Positions 36,321 to 45,770 of a stretch of DNA of 64,000 nt are shown here, piece by piece; position 1 is the stretch's first letter; each line of letters begins with the position of its first letter. The DNA is taken from positions 1-64,000 of the forward strand of contig NZ_JANHLE010000018.1 in NCBI RefSeq assembly GCF_028682475.1, written 5' to 3'. The notes under the pieces were generated by a model. The model worked only from the letters and a program-made list of their open reading frames with translations. It had not been told where the DNA came from and made no database searches. This DNA comes from Pseudomonas putida. GTDB taxonomy: Bacteria; Pseudomonadota; Gammaproteobacteria; Pseudomonadales; Pseudomonadaceae. The position numbers and the translations under genes were made by a program.

Positions 36321-36757
36321 GCGCTCCGCGAATCGACTAAAACCGGGCAGGCAACCTGATCGATTACCTTGTTGCTGATCGACGGATCGAGCAAGCGCCC
36401 CAGGCGGTTCAGGTGCCGATGCCCGATGATGATCAGCGCGCAATCGAGCTGCCGGGCCTGGCTGACAATCGCTGTCACCGGGTCGCCCTGAACCAGCACA
36501 CCTTCACTGTCAAAGCCCGATGCCCGCAAGCGTTGCAGTGACTGTTGCACCGCGTGCTCGGCATGGCGCTGCTCGTCAGTGGCAGCCGGGTACTCCTGCT
36601 GTTCGTACAGGCTGATGGTGCTCAAGGCAAAGGCACCGTCGATGGCCAGCAGCACATGCAGGCGGTGGCGGCCGGGCTGACAGTACTGCTGCGCGAGCTG
36701 CAGCAAACCCTGAGAGGCGCTGGAGCCATCGATGGCGATCAACACGGGACTGAGCAT
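36317..36757 (-). CDS. universal stress protein (UspA family)
   Basis: 146 residues, a single Usp domain beginning MLSPVLIAIDGSSASQGLLQ. The ATP-binding type pattern is partly kept (IIIGHRHLNRLGRLLDPSISNKVIDQVACPVLVD, where the usual GxRGxxG...S region reads GHRHLNRLG). The start at 36757 has GGAG five bases upstream; the frame upstream to 36856 is unsupported. It is divergent from the LysR gene. Role: general stress, unspecified. Confidence 0.88.
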   Translation of the reverse strand: MLSPVLIAIDGSSASQGLLQLAQQYCQPGRHRLHVLLAIDGAFALSTISLYEQQEYPAATDEQRHAEHAVQQSLQRLRASGFDSEGVLVQGDPVTAIVSQARQLDCALIIIGHRHLNRLGRLLDPSISNKVIDQVACPVLVDSRSA

Positions 36758-36913
36758 ACGCGGCTCCACTGGGCCAATATCGAGCCGGCTATTGTTGGCC
36801 AAGGCCCGGCGCGGATAAATGGCCCGCCATGCACTGTGTAGTTGTGTGCGGCGCAACCCGGTGCTTGCCGCCGAGCTGTTAACATCAACGTTTTACCCCA
36901 TGGATACCTGGCA

Positions 36914-37819
36914 ATGCAGATTCCGGATATGAACCTGTTGGTCGCCCTCGATGCGTTGCTCGATGAGGGCAGTGTGGTCGGCGCTGCACGGCGCATGAAC
37001 CTGAGCCCTGCGGCCATGAGCCGGACCCTGGGGCGCATCCGCGAGGCTATCGGCGATCCGATTCTGGTCCGCGCCGGGCGCGGTCTGGTGCCGACACCGC
37101 GGGCGCTGGCCTTGCATGATCAGGTGCGGGCGCTGGTCGAGCAGGCCGGGCTGGTGTTCCGCAGCCGTGAAGAGGTCGATCTGGCCACGCTGGACCGGGC
37201 GTTCAACATTCGCACCAATGACCTGTTCATCGCCCTGTATGGCGCGCAGCTGCTGCGCACCATGCATGAACAGGCGCCGCGTACCGTGTTGCGTTTCGTC
37301 CCGGAAAGCGGTGGCGATGACGATGCGGTGCTGCGCGACGGGCGTACCGACTTGCTGGTCAGCTCGACCATTGACCTCGGTCCCGAGACCAAGGTGCAGA
37401 GTCTGTTCAACACCATCTATGTCGGCCTGGCTCGCCAGGATCACCCGATCTTCGACGCGCCGATCACCCCCGCGCGCTTTGCCGCTTACCCGCAGATCAG
37501 CGTGTCGCGTCGTGGCCGCGCCAACGGGCCGATTGATGTCGAGCTGGCCAACTACAAGGTGCAGCGCCGGGTCGCGCTGATTACCCCGAGTTTTCACTCG
37601 GCGATGTTCTCCCTGCCGGACTCCGACCTGCTGCTGCCGATGCCGGCCAATATCCTCTCCAGCGTGACCAAGCTCGGTCTGCCACTGCGCTCGTTCCGCA
37701 TTCCGCTGCCGATGGAGCGGGTGACGGTGATGCAAGCCTGGCACCCGCGTTTCGACAACGATCCGGCCCACCGCTGGCTGCGCCAGACCCTCAAGGCGTG
37801 TTGCAGCGAGAGCCCGTGA
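36914..37819 (+). CDS. LysR-family transcriptional regulator
   Basis: 301 residues. The DNA-binding domain (MNLLVALDALLDEGSVVGAA, LSPAAMSRTLGRIREAIGDP) resembles the NodD/PcaQ-like branch, with ILVRAGRGLVPTPRA. It lies upstream of and in the same direction as the EmrB-EmrA-lipoprotein genes, 111 bases before the first, and probably regulates them; the ligand is unknown. The ATG at 36914 is chosen because it starts directly at the domain; the ribosome site is weak. Confidence 0.85.
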   Translation: MQIPDMNLLVALDALLDEGSVVGAARRMNLSPAAMSRTLGRIREAIGDPILVRAGRGLVPTPRALALHDQVRALVEQAGLVFRSREEVDLATLDRAFNIRTNDLFIALYGAQLLRTMHEQAPRTVLRFVPESGGDDDAVLRDGRTDLLVSSTIDLGPETKVQSLFNTIYVGLARQDHPIFDAPITPARFAAYPQISVSRRGRANGPIDVELANYKVQRRVALITPSFHSAMFSLPDSDLLLPMPANILSSVTKLGLPLRSFRIPLPMERVTVMQAWHPRFDNDPAHRWLRQTLKACCSESP

Positions 37820-37930
37820 TACACGGAATGCGTTTGCTGCACTAGTAAACTGCCAATATGTCAGTTTCCGTCATCATTGCCGCTTCATAGACTTCTGCCG
37901 GTAGTTGTTCATCCCCGGAGATGTCTTTTA

Positions 37931-39469
37931 ATGAGTTCGTTGACTGCGCTGCCCACCGCTGTCGCGCCCCAGCCTGTGGCGAGCCCCGGTGGGAGCGGGC
38001 TTGCCCCGCGCATCGTTGTCGGGCTGCTTGGCGTGTTACTGGCGGTACTCTGCGCCGGCCTCAACGAGATGGTCACCAAGACCTCGTTGGCGGACATCCG
38101 TGGCGGCATGTTTATCGGTGCCGATGAAGGCGCCTGGCTGATTGCCGTGTATGCGGCGGCTTCAGTTTCCGCCATGGCCTTTTCGCCATGGCTGGCCGCG
38201 ACCTTTTCCCTGCGCCGTTTTACCCTCTGCGCCATCAGCGTTTTCGCGCTGCTCGGGCTGTTGCAACCCTATGCCCCGAACCTGGCCAGCCTGATGTTGT
38301 TGCGTATGTTGCAGGGGCTGGCATCGGGTGCCTTGCCGCCGATGCTGATGAGTGTCGCGCTGCGCTTTCTGCCACCGGGGATCAAGGTCTATGGCCTTGC
38401 CGGTTACGCCCTGACGGCGACCTTCGGGCCGAACATGGGCACACCGCTGGCGGGCTTGTGGACCGAGTATGTCGGCTGGCAGTGGGCGTTCTGGCAAATC
38501 ATCCTGCCGTCGTTGCTGGCCATGGCCTGTGTGGCCTGGGGGCTGCCGCAGGATCCGCTGCGTCTGGAGCGCTTCAAGCAGTTCGACTGGCGCGGCCTGC
38601 TGCTCGGTTTGCCGGCGATCTGTGCGCTGGTGATCGGCCTGACCCTGGGTGATCGCATGGGCTGGTTCAGCTCGCCATTGATCTGCTGGTTGCTCGGCGG
38701 TGGCCTGGTATTGCTGGTGCTGTTTCTGCTCAACGAGTGGTCCGAGCCGTTGCCGTTCTTCAAGCTGCAGATGCTCAAGACCCGCAACCTGACCCACGCG
38801 CTGGTGACCTTGTTCGGCGTGCTGATCGTGCTGACGGCGGCGATCCTCATCCCTTCCAGCTACCTCGCCCAGATCCAGGGTTACCGCCCCGCGCAGACCG
38901 CGCCGTTACTGCTGCTGGTGGCCTTGCCGCAATTGCTCGCGCTTCCCCTTACCGCGGCGCTGTGCAACATCCGCGCAGTGGATTGCCGCTGGGTCCTGGC
39001 TATCGGCCTGGGCATGCTGGCGTTGTCCTGCGTGCTGGGTAGCCAGCTGACCAGCGTGTGGATTCGCGACAACTTCTACCTGCTGCAGATGTTGCATATC
39101 TTCGCTCAGCCCATGGCGGTGTTGCCGCTGCTGATGCTCGCCACCGGTGGCATGACCCCGCAGGACGGCCCCTTCGCCTCGGCCTGGTTCAACACCGTCA
39201 AGGGCCTGGCCTCGGTGGTCGCCACCGGGGTGCTGGAGGCGCTGACCACCCTGCGCCGGCATTTTCATTCCAACACCCTGGTCGACAACCTGGGCAACTC
39301 GCCGCTGGCCGACAGCCAGGCACCGGGCCTGGCCAAGCGTATTCACGAGCAGGCGCTGGTGTTGGCCTCGGCTGACCTCTACCTGTGCATGGCGGTGCTC
39401 GCTGCGGCGCTGATCCTGCTGATTCCTTTTGTGCCTACACGGATCTATCCACCGCGTGCGGTGGCTTAG
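37931..39469 (+). CDS. EmrB/QacA-type MFS drug exporter (DHA2) with REP-derived N-terminal insert
   Basis: 512 residues with about fourteen transmembrane helices. TM1 is VVGLLGVLLAVLCAGLNEMV, and motifs after it (DIRGGMFIGADEGAWLIAVY) are those of the EmrB family in tripartite pumps. The cytoplasmic N-terminus contains GGSGLAPR, an exact reading of one REP copy at 37988-38010, placed just before TM1. GGAG lies eleven bases before the ATG. The fusion protein follows 22 bases downstream. The last helices end IPFVPTRIYPPRAVA. Confidence 0.9.
   Translation: MSSLTALPTAVAPQPVASPGGSGLAPRIVVGLLGVLLAVLCAGLNEMVTKTSLADIRGGMFIGADEGAWLIAVYAAASVSAMAFSPWLAATFSLRRFTLCAISVFALLGLLQPYAPNLASLMLLRMLQGLASGALPPMLMSVALRFLPPGIKVYGLAGYALTATFGPNMGTPLAGLWTEYVGWQWAFWQIILPSLLAMACVAWGLPQDPLRLERFKQFDWRGLLLGLPAICALVIGLTLGDRMGWFSSPLICWLLGGGLVLLVLFLLNEWSEPLPFFKLQMLKTRNLTHALVTLFGVLIVLTAAILIPSSYLAQIQGYRPAQTAPLLLLVALPQLLALPLTAALCNIRAVDCRWVLAIGLGMLALSCVLGSQLTSVWIRDNFYLLQMLHIFAQPMAVLPLLMLATGGMTPQDGPFASAWFNTVKGLASVVATGVLEALTTLRRHFHSNTLVDNLGNSPLADSQAPGLAKRIHEQALVLASADLYLCMAVLAAALILLIPFVPTRIYPPRAVA
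37988..38010. repeat. single REP inside the EmrB-like gene
   Basis: One full REP palindrome copy (GGTGGGAGC...CCCCGCG) in frame within codons for residues about 20-27 of the transporter. No inverted partner is nearby. Confidence 0.85.
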
Positions 39470-39491
39470 GTTCCTGTTCTGAGAGAAAGAC

Positions 39492-40562
39492 ATGACGACA
39501 ATAACGACCCACCGCAAAACCGCCTTGATCGTTGCCGCCTTGGTGCTTGCCGGCCTGGCCGGTGTTTTTGGCCCGATGCTGCTGGGTAGCGACGGCGAAC
39601 AGAGCACCAACGATGCTTATGTTGCAGCGGACTACACCGTCGTCGCACCCAAGGTGGCGGGCTTTATCAAGCAAGTGCAGGTCGAAGACAACCAGCAGGT
39701 CAAGGCCGGACAGGTGCTGGCGCTGATCGACGACCGCGATTACCAGGCGGCCCTGGCGGCGGCGCAGGCGCAACTGCTGGTGTCCAGCGCGCAGCAGCAC
39801 AATGCCCGGGCGACGCTTGAACGTCAGGCTTCGTTGATTGCCCAGGCGCAAGCTGCGGTGAACGCTGACCAGGCCGAGCTGGCGTTTGCCAATCACGAAC
39901 TGACGCGCCACAGCCGTCTGGCCGAGCAGGGCGCAGGGACCGTGCAGAACGCCCAGCAGGCGCGCAGCCGGGTCGATCAGGCCAGTGCCCGTCTGGCCAA
40001 CTCGCAAGCGGCGCTGGCCGCAGCGCGCAAGCAGGTGGATATCCTCAGCGCGCAGGTGGACAGCGCCGAGGGTGGCCTCAAGCATGCCCAGGCGAGTCTT
40101 GAACGGGCGCAGCTGGATCTGTCCTATACCCGTATCGTCGCGCCCATCGACGGCATGGTCGGCGAGCGTGCGCTGCGCGTCGGCGCCTACGTCAATCCGG
40201 GGGCGCGATTGCTGTCGGTGGTGCCGCTGGAGCACGCCTATGTGGTCGGCAACTTTCAGGAAACCCAGCTGACCCATGTCCAGCCCGGGCAACCGGTGCA
40301 GATACGCGTCGATACCTTCGCCGATCAATACCTGCATGGCCGGGTCGAGAGTATTGCGCCGGCGACCGGAGTCACCTTTGCAGCGGTCAAGCCGGACAAC
40401 GCCACGGGCAACTTCACCAAGGTGGTGCAGCGCATTCCGGTCAAGATCGTCTTCGATGCCGGCCAGCCCTTGCTGCAGCGGCTGCGGGTTGGCATGTCGG
40501 TGGTGGCGAAGATCGATACCGAGGCCGGGCTCGCTTCCGGTAACGAGGTCAGCGCCCGATGA
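39492..40562 (+). CDS. EmrA-like HlyD-family membrane fusion protein
   Basis: 356 residues: an N-terminal helix (ALIVAALVLAGLAGVFGPML), the EmrA-style STNDAYVAADYTVVAPKVAG start of the first lipoyl half, a long coiled hairpin (about 85-205), the second half (TRIVAPIDGMVGERALRVGA) and a C-terminal barrel. It connects the MFS exporter to the outer membrane lipoprotein, with which its gene overlaps by ATGA. Confidence 0.92.
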   Translation: MTTITTHRKTALIVAALVLAGLAGVFGPMLLGSDGEQSTNDAYVAADYTVVAPKVAGFIKQVQVEDNQQVKAGQVLALIDDRDYQAALAAAQAQLLVSSAQQHNARATLERQASLIAQAQAAVNADQAELAFANHELTRHSRLAEQGAGTVQNAQQARSRVDQASARLANSQAALAAARKQVDILSAQVDSAEGGLKHAQASLERAQLDLSYTRIVAPIDGMVGERALRVGAYVNPGARLLSVVPLEHAYVVGNFQETQLTHVQPGQPVQIRVDTFADQYLHGRVESIAPATGVTFAAVKPDNATGNFTKVVQRIPVKIVFDAGQPLLQRLRVGMSVVAKIDTEAGLASGNEVSAR

Positions 40563-42022
40563 AACCTGCGTTCGCTGTATGCCCCCTGCTACTGAGCCTG
40601 CTGGCTGGCTGCACCCTGGGGCCGGATTTTCTCAAACCCGCCAGCCAGGCACCGGCAAGCTGGGCGCCGCTGCAGGAGACCCCCGCGCCGAGCCAGGCCC
40701 TGGCTGAGCCGATAGAGCAACGCTGGTGGGAGAGCTTCGATGACGCCAGGCTCAGCGCCCTGATCGAGCGCGCCAGTCAACACAACCTCGACCTGCAGAT
40801 CGCCAGCGCACGGCTGCTGCAAAGCCGCGCATTGCGCAGCAGCATCGCCTCCGAGCAAACCCCAGCAGTCGATCTCGCCACCGGCTACAACCGTGCCCGC
40901 AATAGCGCTGAAGGTCTCAATGATCCGTCCGGCAAGGGCGGCAAGTCGGCTTTCAATCTCTGGCAGGGCGATCTGACCGCCAGTTGGGAGCTGGACCTGT
41001 GGGGCCGGGTACGCCGTCAGGTGGAAACGGCCGATGCGGTGGTCGAGGTTGCCGAGAACGACCGCCGTGGCGTGTTGTTGTCGCTGCTGGCCGAGACGGC
41101 CGGCAATTACATCCAGTTGCGTGCGGTGCAAAGCACCCTGGCTGTGACCCGGGAAAACCTCGAAGTCTCGCGCCATAGCCTGCGCCTGTCGCAAATGCGT
41201 TTGCGCGATGGTGTCGCCACCACTCTGGACGTCGCCCAGGCCAGCGCTCAGGTAGCCTCGATCGAAGCGCGCCTGCCGAGCCTGGAGGAACGCCAGGCGC
41301 AGTTGATCAACGCCCTGAGCCTGCTCCTGGCCGAACCGCCGCGCAGCTTGCAGGCTGAACTGCTGGCGCCCGGGGCGATGCCGACGCCGCACCAGCGCTT
41401 TGCGATCGGCGTACCTTCGGAGCTGGCAGAGCGCCGTCCGGACATCCTCCAGGCCTCCGCCCAGTTGCATGCGGCCACCGCCAGTATTGGCGTGGCCAAG
41501 GCCGATTTCTACCCGAGCATCCGCCTGTCGGGCAATGTTGGTTTTCAAGCGATGCAATTGTCTGATTTCGGTGGTTGGGACTCACGCCGCTTTGGTATTG
41601 GTCCGCAACTGAGCCTGCCGATCTTTGACGGTGGCCGCCTGCGTGGCGTGCTTGAGTTACGCGAGGCCCAGCAGCAGGAAGCCGCCTTGCACTACCAGCA
41701 GGTGGTGCTGCGCGCCTGGCATGAAATCGACGATGTACTGCGGCTGTACAACGCCAGTCAGCTGCGTCGCGATTTGCTCGCCGAAGCGGTGCGCCAGAAC
41801 CGTATTGCCTTGCAGACCGCGCAGCAACAGTACGTTGAAGGCGCGGTGGACTTTCTCAATGTGCTCAGCGTGCAGGGGGCCTTGCTGGCCAGCCAGGAAC
41901 AGTGGATCGACAGCTCGGCGGAGGTGTCTCAGGCGCTGGTTGGGTTGTACAAGGCGCTGGGCGGTGGTTGGCAGTCGTTTGAGTCGATGGCGTTAACGAT
42001 GTCCCTTGCAACTGCCGAATAG
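40559..42022 (+). CDS. outer membrane efflux lipoprotein, NodT family
   Basis: 487 residues. A lipoprotein signal (FAVCPLLLSLLAGC) has lipobox LAGC near residue 19, then GPDFLKPASQAPASW and two efflux repeats. It is the channel of the EmrAB-type pump. Its last 30 bases overlap the 3' end of the convergent Rhs gene, an overlap suggesting that the Rhs gene, or its 3' end, arrived by recombination against this gene. Confidence 0.92.
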   Translation: MKPAFAVCPLLLSLLAGCTLGPDFLKPASQAPASWAPLQETPAPSQALAEPIEQRWWESFDDARLSALIERASQHNLDLQIASARLLQSRALRSSIASEQTPAVDLATGYNRARNSAEGLNDPSGKGGKSAFNLWQGDLTASWELDLWGRVRRQVETADAVVEVAENDRRGVLLSLLAETAGNYIQLRAVQSTLAVTRENLEVSRHSLRLSQMRLRDGVATTLDVAQASAQVASIEARLPSLEERQAQLINALSLLLAEPPRSLQAELLAPGAMPTPHQRFAIGVPSELAERRPDILQASAQLHAATASIGVAKADFYPSIRLSGNVGFQAMQLSDFGGWDSRRFGIGPQLSLPIFDGGRLRGVLELREAQQQEAALHYQQVVLRAWHEIDDVLRLYNASQLRRDLLAEAVRQNRIALQTAQQQYVEGAVDFLNVLSVQGALLASQEQWIDSSAEVSQALVGLYKALGGGWQSFESMALTMSLATAE

Positions 42023-44824
42023 TCTACTCATGAAACCAGGGCGACTGACCGCAGTAGGTGATCCTGAGGTCGCTGTTACACCCATCCTCTTTTGTAGTAT
42101 TAGCCTTTGCGACAAAGGATCTAATGCCTTGAAAGCATTTTTTGTACTAAATTGAGGATTGGGGTTGTACGGAGCAGCCGCACCAAGGCTGGATATCCCG
42201 GAAATTTCGCCTCCATTAGCTATGTTTGTCAGCGCCTTCGTGTAACTGGTTTTTTGTATTTCATTCCAATCTTTTTCTTCTTTTAAATACGTAATGGCGC
42301 GGTCGGGGTGGTAGATGAATTCGTTGACTTTGTCGACGTACTCCTCCGGTGATGAAATGTTTTCCAGTCTATCAACTTCGTTAAGGTGGGTTGTGCCTTT
42401 CGCAGGTATATAGTTTAAGTTTTTTGCCATGGGTGCAATTTCGGCTAGTAGTTTCTGTGCCTGTTCGGCCGTAGTTGTCGGTTTGTAATGTCCTGACTGA
42501 TTATCAAAAATAATTTTGCCGATACCTTGCTTGATCGTCCCGGCAAACAGAGGTAGCCCCATGCCGGGCTGGATCTCCATATGCAACCCGGAGGTGGTGG
42601 CAAACAGCCGAAGCTTATTATTGGTATCGCGAAATATTGCAATTTCCGTCCTTGTATCATGTTGCCAGGCCGAATGCTGATTTACTATTTCCATTCCTCG
42701 CTTGAAAGTTTTGCCTGTGGAAGTGAAGCGCTGATTTTCCTGATTCCACTCCAACTCTTTGAAATCACCCTGGCCGTAGGGTTGTATTTTGTCACTTTCG
42801 ATTTGATTAACGATGTCTTCCACAAACATATCGGCCGCAGGTTTCAGGGGTTCTTCCTTGTTGGTGCCTTGCTTGTCGATAAAATTCAGCGGACTGTTAG
42901 CCACCATGCAGTAAAGGTTCAGACCATCGCCATAACCCGCCGGGTCTGGATTGATCCAGCGTTGCAAGAACGGCGCGTAATAGCGTTGACCATAGTAATA
43001 AAGGCCGGTGGCATCACGCTCCTTGCCGGCATAGCGGCGCACCTTGTAGCGGCCCTGGCTGGCGCTGGAGTCTTGCCACCAGGCGGTGGCCCCGTAGGGG
43101 TAGTAGACCTCCTTGCTCAGCAGCTGCCCTTGGGCATCCAGTTCCACGCTTGCAGAGCCCAGATGATCGGCCAGGTTGTAGCGCATCTGGTTGTTGCCGA
43201 TGTCGCCTGGCAAGCCCTGCTCCCAGTGCAGCATGTGCACACTGTTACGTCCGGTTGTGCAGCGTATTACCTGTAGCCGCTCGCCGGTGGCGCTGTTGCT
43301 GCGCAGCTCCAGGCCTGGCAGATAACGGACCTCCGCCAACAAGCTGCGGCTGCTGGTCCGATTGTGGCGGAGCTTGCGCAGGCGATTGCCGCTGGCGTCG
43401 TAGAGGTAGCGTTCGCTGTCGTCCGGCGCCTCTTCCCGTGACACAGGATTAACCAGGCTGAGCTGGTTGCGCAGGTTCCATGCCAGTGACTGACCCGGCT
43501 GCAGCTGAGCGAGGTTGCCACTGGCATCGAAGGCGCTGTCGAACTCAGGTGCAATGGATGAGTTCTCCACCGGCAAGGTTCGATTGCTCTGCGGCGCGAC
43601 ACTGAAAGTACGGGTGTAGTTTTGCGCGCCCTGGTGGCACAGCTCGACCAGGTTGCCGCCCGCATCATATCGATAGTGCTGGTGGTAGTTGCTTGATTGC
43701 GTTTGATCTGGCGACGATACCGGACCATAAGTTGAACTGCTGGCTTCCCAGCCGCGGGCCTCGATCAGTTGGTAGAGGCTGTCATAGTGGTAGTGGTTGA
43801 TCGGCTCGATGCGCTGGTTTCTGAAGTAGCGCGTGGACAGGGTGCGGTCTTCGATGCTCAACAGGTTGCCCCCCGGGTCGTAGCGGTAGGCAAGGGCTTG
43901 CAGTGCGCGTTGGCCTGGAATGCTGGACTCCAGCGCAATCAGTTGCCCATTCTCGGGATCATAGCGGGCCTGGCTGATCACCCCATTGCCAGCAAGTTCG
44001 CTTTCGATCTGCCCCCAGGCGTTGTAGCGAATGGCATCGACCAGTGTTTGTGCCAGCGGTACACCGGCACTCTGCAGCCGGAGGTTTTTCAACTGACCGG
44101 CCAGGGTGTACGCGGATTGTTGCAGGTTTCCTCGCGCATCGGTTTGGCTCAGCACTTGTCCCGCAGCGTTGTAACCGGTACCTGTACTAAAGCCGTCACC
44201 GCTCTCCAGCAGCGCGTTGCGCGCAAAGTGCGCGGCCGGCCAGTCCGGTGAATCGAGCGCTGACAGAAAGTGCCGGGTTTGCCAGGTTATGGCCCCTGTA
44301 AGGGCGTAGGCGTTCAGGAGTAGGGTCCCGGCCGGGTCATCGTGACGAATCAGCTGACCACACTGGTTGTTAGCGGCATATTGCGTGTCGGCATGCGCGT
44401 AATCGAAGCGTTCGACAATCTGTTCAACAGCCCCCGAGGAGGTTTCACCCATTGCTACAGGCCGTTGCAGGAGGTCATAGGTAATACGCTGCGAAATGCC
44501 TCGGCCATTCCAGTTGCACACGGGGTTGCCGGTTTGGGCGAGCAAACGCAGTTGCCAACCGGCGTCGACGCTGTCGGACAACAGCGATAAACCCGCGAGG
44601 CTATGAACGTTGAGCAGGTTTGCCCGGCTGTTTTGAGCCCACAGACGCGGGTCCCAGCAGGCAAGTAGATGGCCGGCGAGGCTGAATGTCTGACGGGTGA
44701 CCCGCGGCTCGGCGGGCTGCGCGATTACGCGTCGGCAATAGGCAACGGTACGGATGTGCAAGCCACGCGGATCGATAACACCCAAGGTGGGTGTAGCGGT
44801 ATGCAATTGGCTTGAGAAGGTCAT
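41993..44824 (-). CDS. orphan TccC-like Rhs repeat protein with variable C-terminal toxin-like domain
   Basis: 943 residues. The N-terminal part (GVIDPRGLHIRTVAYCRR) and the YD-repeat body to about residue 610 resemble TccC subunits of insecticidal Tc complexes. The Rhs core is intact: RYYAPFLQRWINPDPAGYG, DGLNLYCMVANSPLNFIDKQ, ending near residue 652, where TccC/Rhs proteins cut off their C-terminus. The remaining 291 residues are a different, low-G+C domain of unknown activity containing SGHYKPTTTAEQAQKLL. No TcA or TcB gene and no immunity gene are adjacent; the stop lies inside the neighbouring lipoprotein gene. The start at 44824 matches relatives beginning MTxSxxxxTPT; a GTG seven codons upstream is possible. 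Confidence 0.88.
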   Translation of the reverse strand: MTFSSQLHTATPTLGVIDPRGLHIRTVAYCRRVIAQPAEPRVTRQTFSLAGHLLACWDPRLWAQNSRANLLNVHSLAGLSLLSDSVDAGWQLRLLAQTGNPVCNWNGRGISQRITYDLLQRPVAMGETSSGAVEQIVERFDYAHADTQYAANNQCGQLIRHDDPAGTLLLNAYALTGAITWQTRHFLSALDSPDWPAAHFARNALLESGDGFSTGTGYNAAGQVLSQTDARGNLQQSAYTLAGQLKNLRLQSAGVPLAQTLVDAIRYNAWGQIESELAGNGVISQARYDPENGQLIALESSIPGQRALQALAYRYDPGGNLLSIEDRTLSTRYFRNQRIEPINHYHYDSLYQLIEARGWEASSSTYGPVSSPDQTQSSNYHQHYRYDAGGNLVELCHQGAQNYTRTFSVAPQSNRTLPVENSSIAPEFDSAFDASGNLAQLQPGQSLAWNLRNQLSLVNPVSREEAPDDSERYLYDASGNRLRKLRHNRTSSRSLLAEVRYLPGLELRSNSATGERLQVIRCTTGRNSVHMLHWEQGLPGDIGNNQMRYNLADHLGSASVELDAQGQLLSKEVYYPYGATAWWQDSSASQGRYKVRRYAGKERDATGLYYYGQRYYAPFLQRWINPDPAGYGDGLNLYCMVANSPLNFIDKQGTNKEEPLKPAADMFVEDIVNQIESDKIQPYGQGDFKELEWNQENQRFTSTGKTFKRGMEIVNQHSAWQHDTRTEIAIFRDTNNKLRLFATTSGLHMEIQPGMGLPLFAGTIKQGIGKIIFDNQSGHYKPTTTAEQAQKLLAEIAPMAKNLNYIPAKGTTHLNEVDRLENISSPEEYVDKVNEFIYHPDRAITYLKEEKDWNEIQKTSYTKALTNIANGGEISGISSLGAAAPYNPNPQFSTKNAFKALDPLSQRLILQKRMGVTATSGSPTAVSRPGFMSRLFGSCKGHR

Positions 44825-44893
44825 GGCCCACCGCCGGGTCAGCACAGCATTCAGATAATGACGCTGAATCTAGTACGCCGAAGCGGTGGGTGA

Positions 44894-44913
44894 AACTGAC
44901 AAAAATACCAGGT
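44894..44913 (-). promoter_or_regulatory. dyad element upstream of the Rhs gene (copy 1)
   Basis: On the minus strand ACCTGGTATTTTTGTCAGTT, 18 of 20 identical to the element at 46207-46226. It lies about 70-90 bases upstream of the Rhs start. Its symmetry is weaker than in copy 2. Confidence 0.5.
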
Positions 44914-44932
44914 CGACCGGGCCTGGCTCGGC

Positions 44933-45757
44933 TCAGAGTGCGCGGTCCAGGCCAAAGCGCTTTTTCAGCACCCATTGCAGCAATCCCAGGGGCAGCCAGG
45001 CTTGCAGCAGCGGCAGGGCACGGCTGCCATTGCCCAGGCGCAACAAGGCCGGTGGCTGCGGTTGTAGCGCGGCCTTGAGCAAGCCCTGGGCGAAATCGCT
45101 GGCAGGCGTCGGCTTGTCCTGGGAGGCGCGCGCACGGGCACGAATACCTTCGCGCAGAGGCCACCACGGGGAGTGCTCGGCAATCAACTGCTCGGCTTCG
45201 CGTCCGGCGTTGCTGGCGAACTGCGAGGCGATCGCGCCCGGCTGTACCTCCATCACCCGTACGCCGAAGGGCGCAAGTTCCATGCGCAAGGCATCGCTCA
45301 AGGCATGCACGGCAGCTTTTGAGGCGCAGTAGGCACCGGCAAAGGGCGTGACCAGCACACCGGAGACGCTGCCGATGTTCACCACCAGCCCCTGGTTGCG
45401 GCGCAACGCCGGGAACAGCGCGCGGGTGACACCGACCAGGGCGAACACATTGGTTTCGAACTGGCGTTGCATGGCCTCGACGCCGCCATCGAGCAGCGGG
45501 CCCATGGCGCCGTAGCCGGCATTGTTGATCAGCACGTCCAGACCATGGCCACGCTGGGCCAGCTCGTCGGCCAGCTGTGCCAGAGCCGCTTGATCGTTGA
45601 CATCCAGTTGCCGGGCGTTGAAGCCCGCTGCGCTCAGACGCTGCACATCCTCGGCCTTGCGTGCTGTGGCCCAGACCTCATAACCCACGGTGTTGAAGGC
45701 CTGGGCCAGGGCCAGGCCGATGCCACTGGAGCAGCCGGTGATCAGAACGCTGGGCAT
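44933..45757 (-). CDS. short-chain dehydrogenase/reductase
   Basis: 274 residues, classical SDR. It has the cofactor motif TGCSSGIG at residues 7-14, NNAG, the catalytic Ser in NIGSVSGVL and the YCASK Tyr/Lys pair. Asp after beta-strand 3 (LDVND) is also typical. It reduces or oxidises an unknown alcohol or ketone using NAD(P)H. A C-terminal hydrophobic stretch (ALPLLQAWLPLGLLQWVL) may associate with the membrane. It lies 13 bases after the thioredoxin-like gene and is probably co-transcribed with it. Confidence 0.9.
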   Translation of the reverse strand: MPSVLITGCSSGIGLALAQAFNTVGYEVWATARKAEDVQRLSAAGFNARQLDVNDQAALAQLADELAQRGHGLDVLINNAGYGAMGPLLDGGVEAMQRQFETNVFALVGVTRALFPALRRNQGLVVNIGSVSGVLVTPFAGAYCASKAAVHALSDALRMELAPFGVRVMEVQPGAIASQFASNAGREAEQLIAEHSPWWPLREGIRARARASQDKPTPASDFAQGLLKAALQPQPPALLRLGNGSRALPLLQAWLPLGLLQWVLKKRFGLDRAL

Positions 45758-45770
45758 GGAGGTGCCGTCC

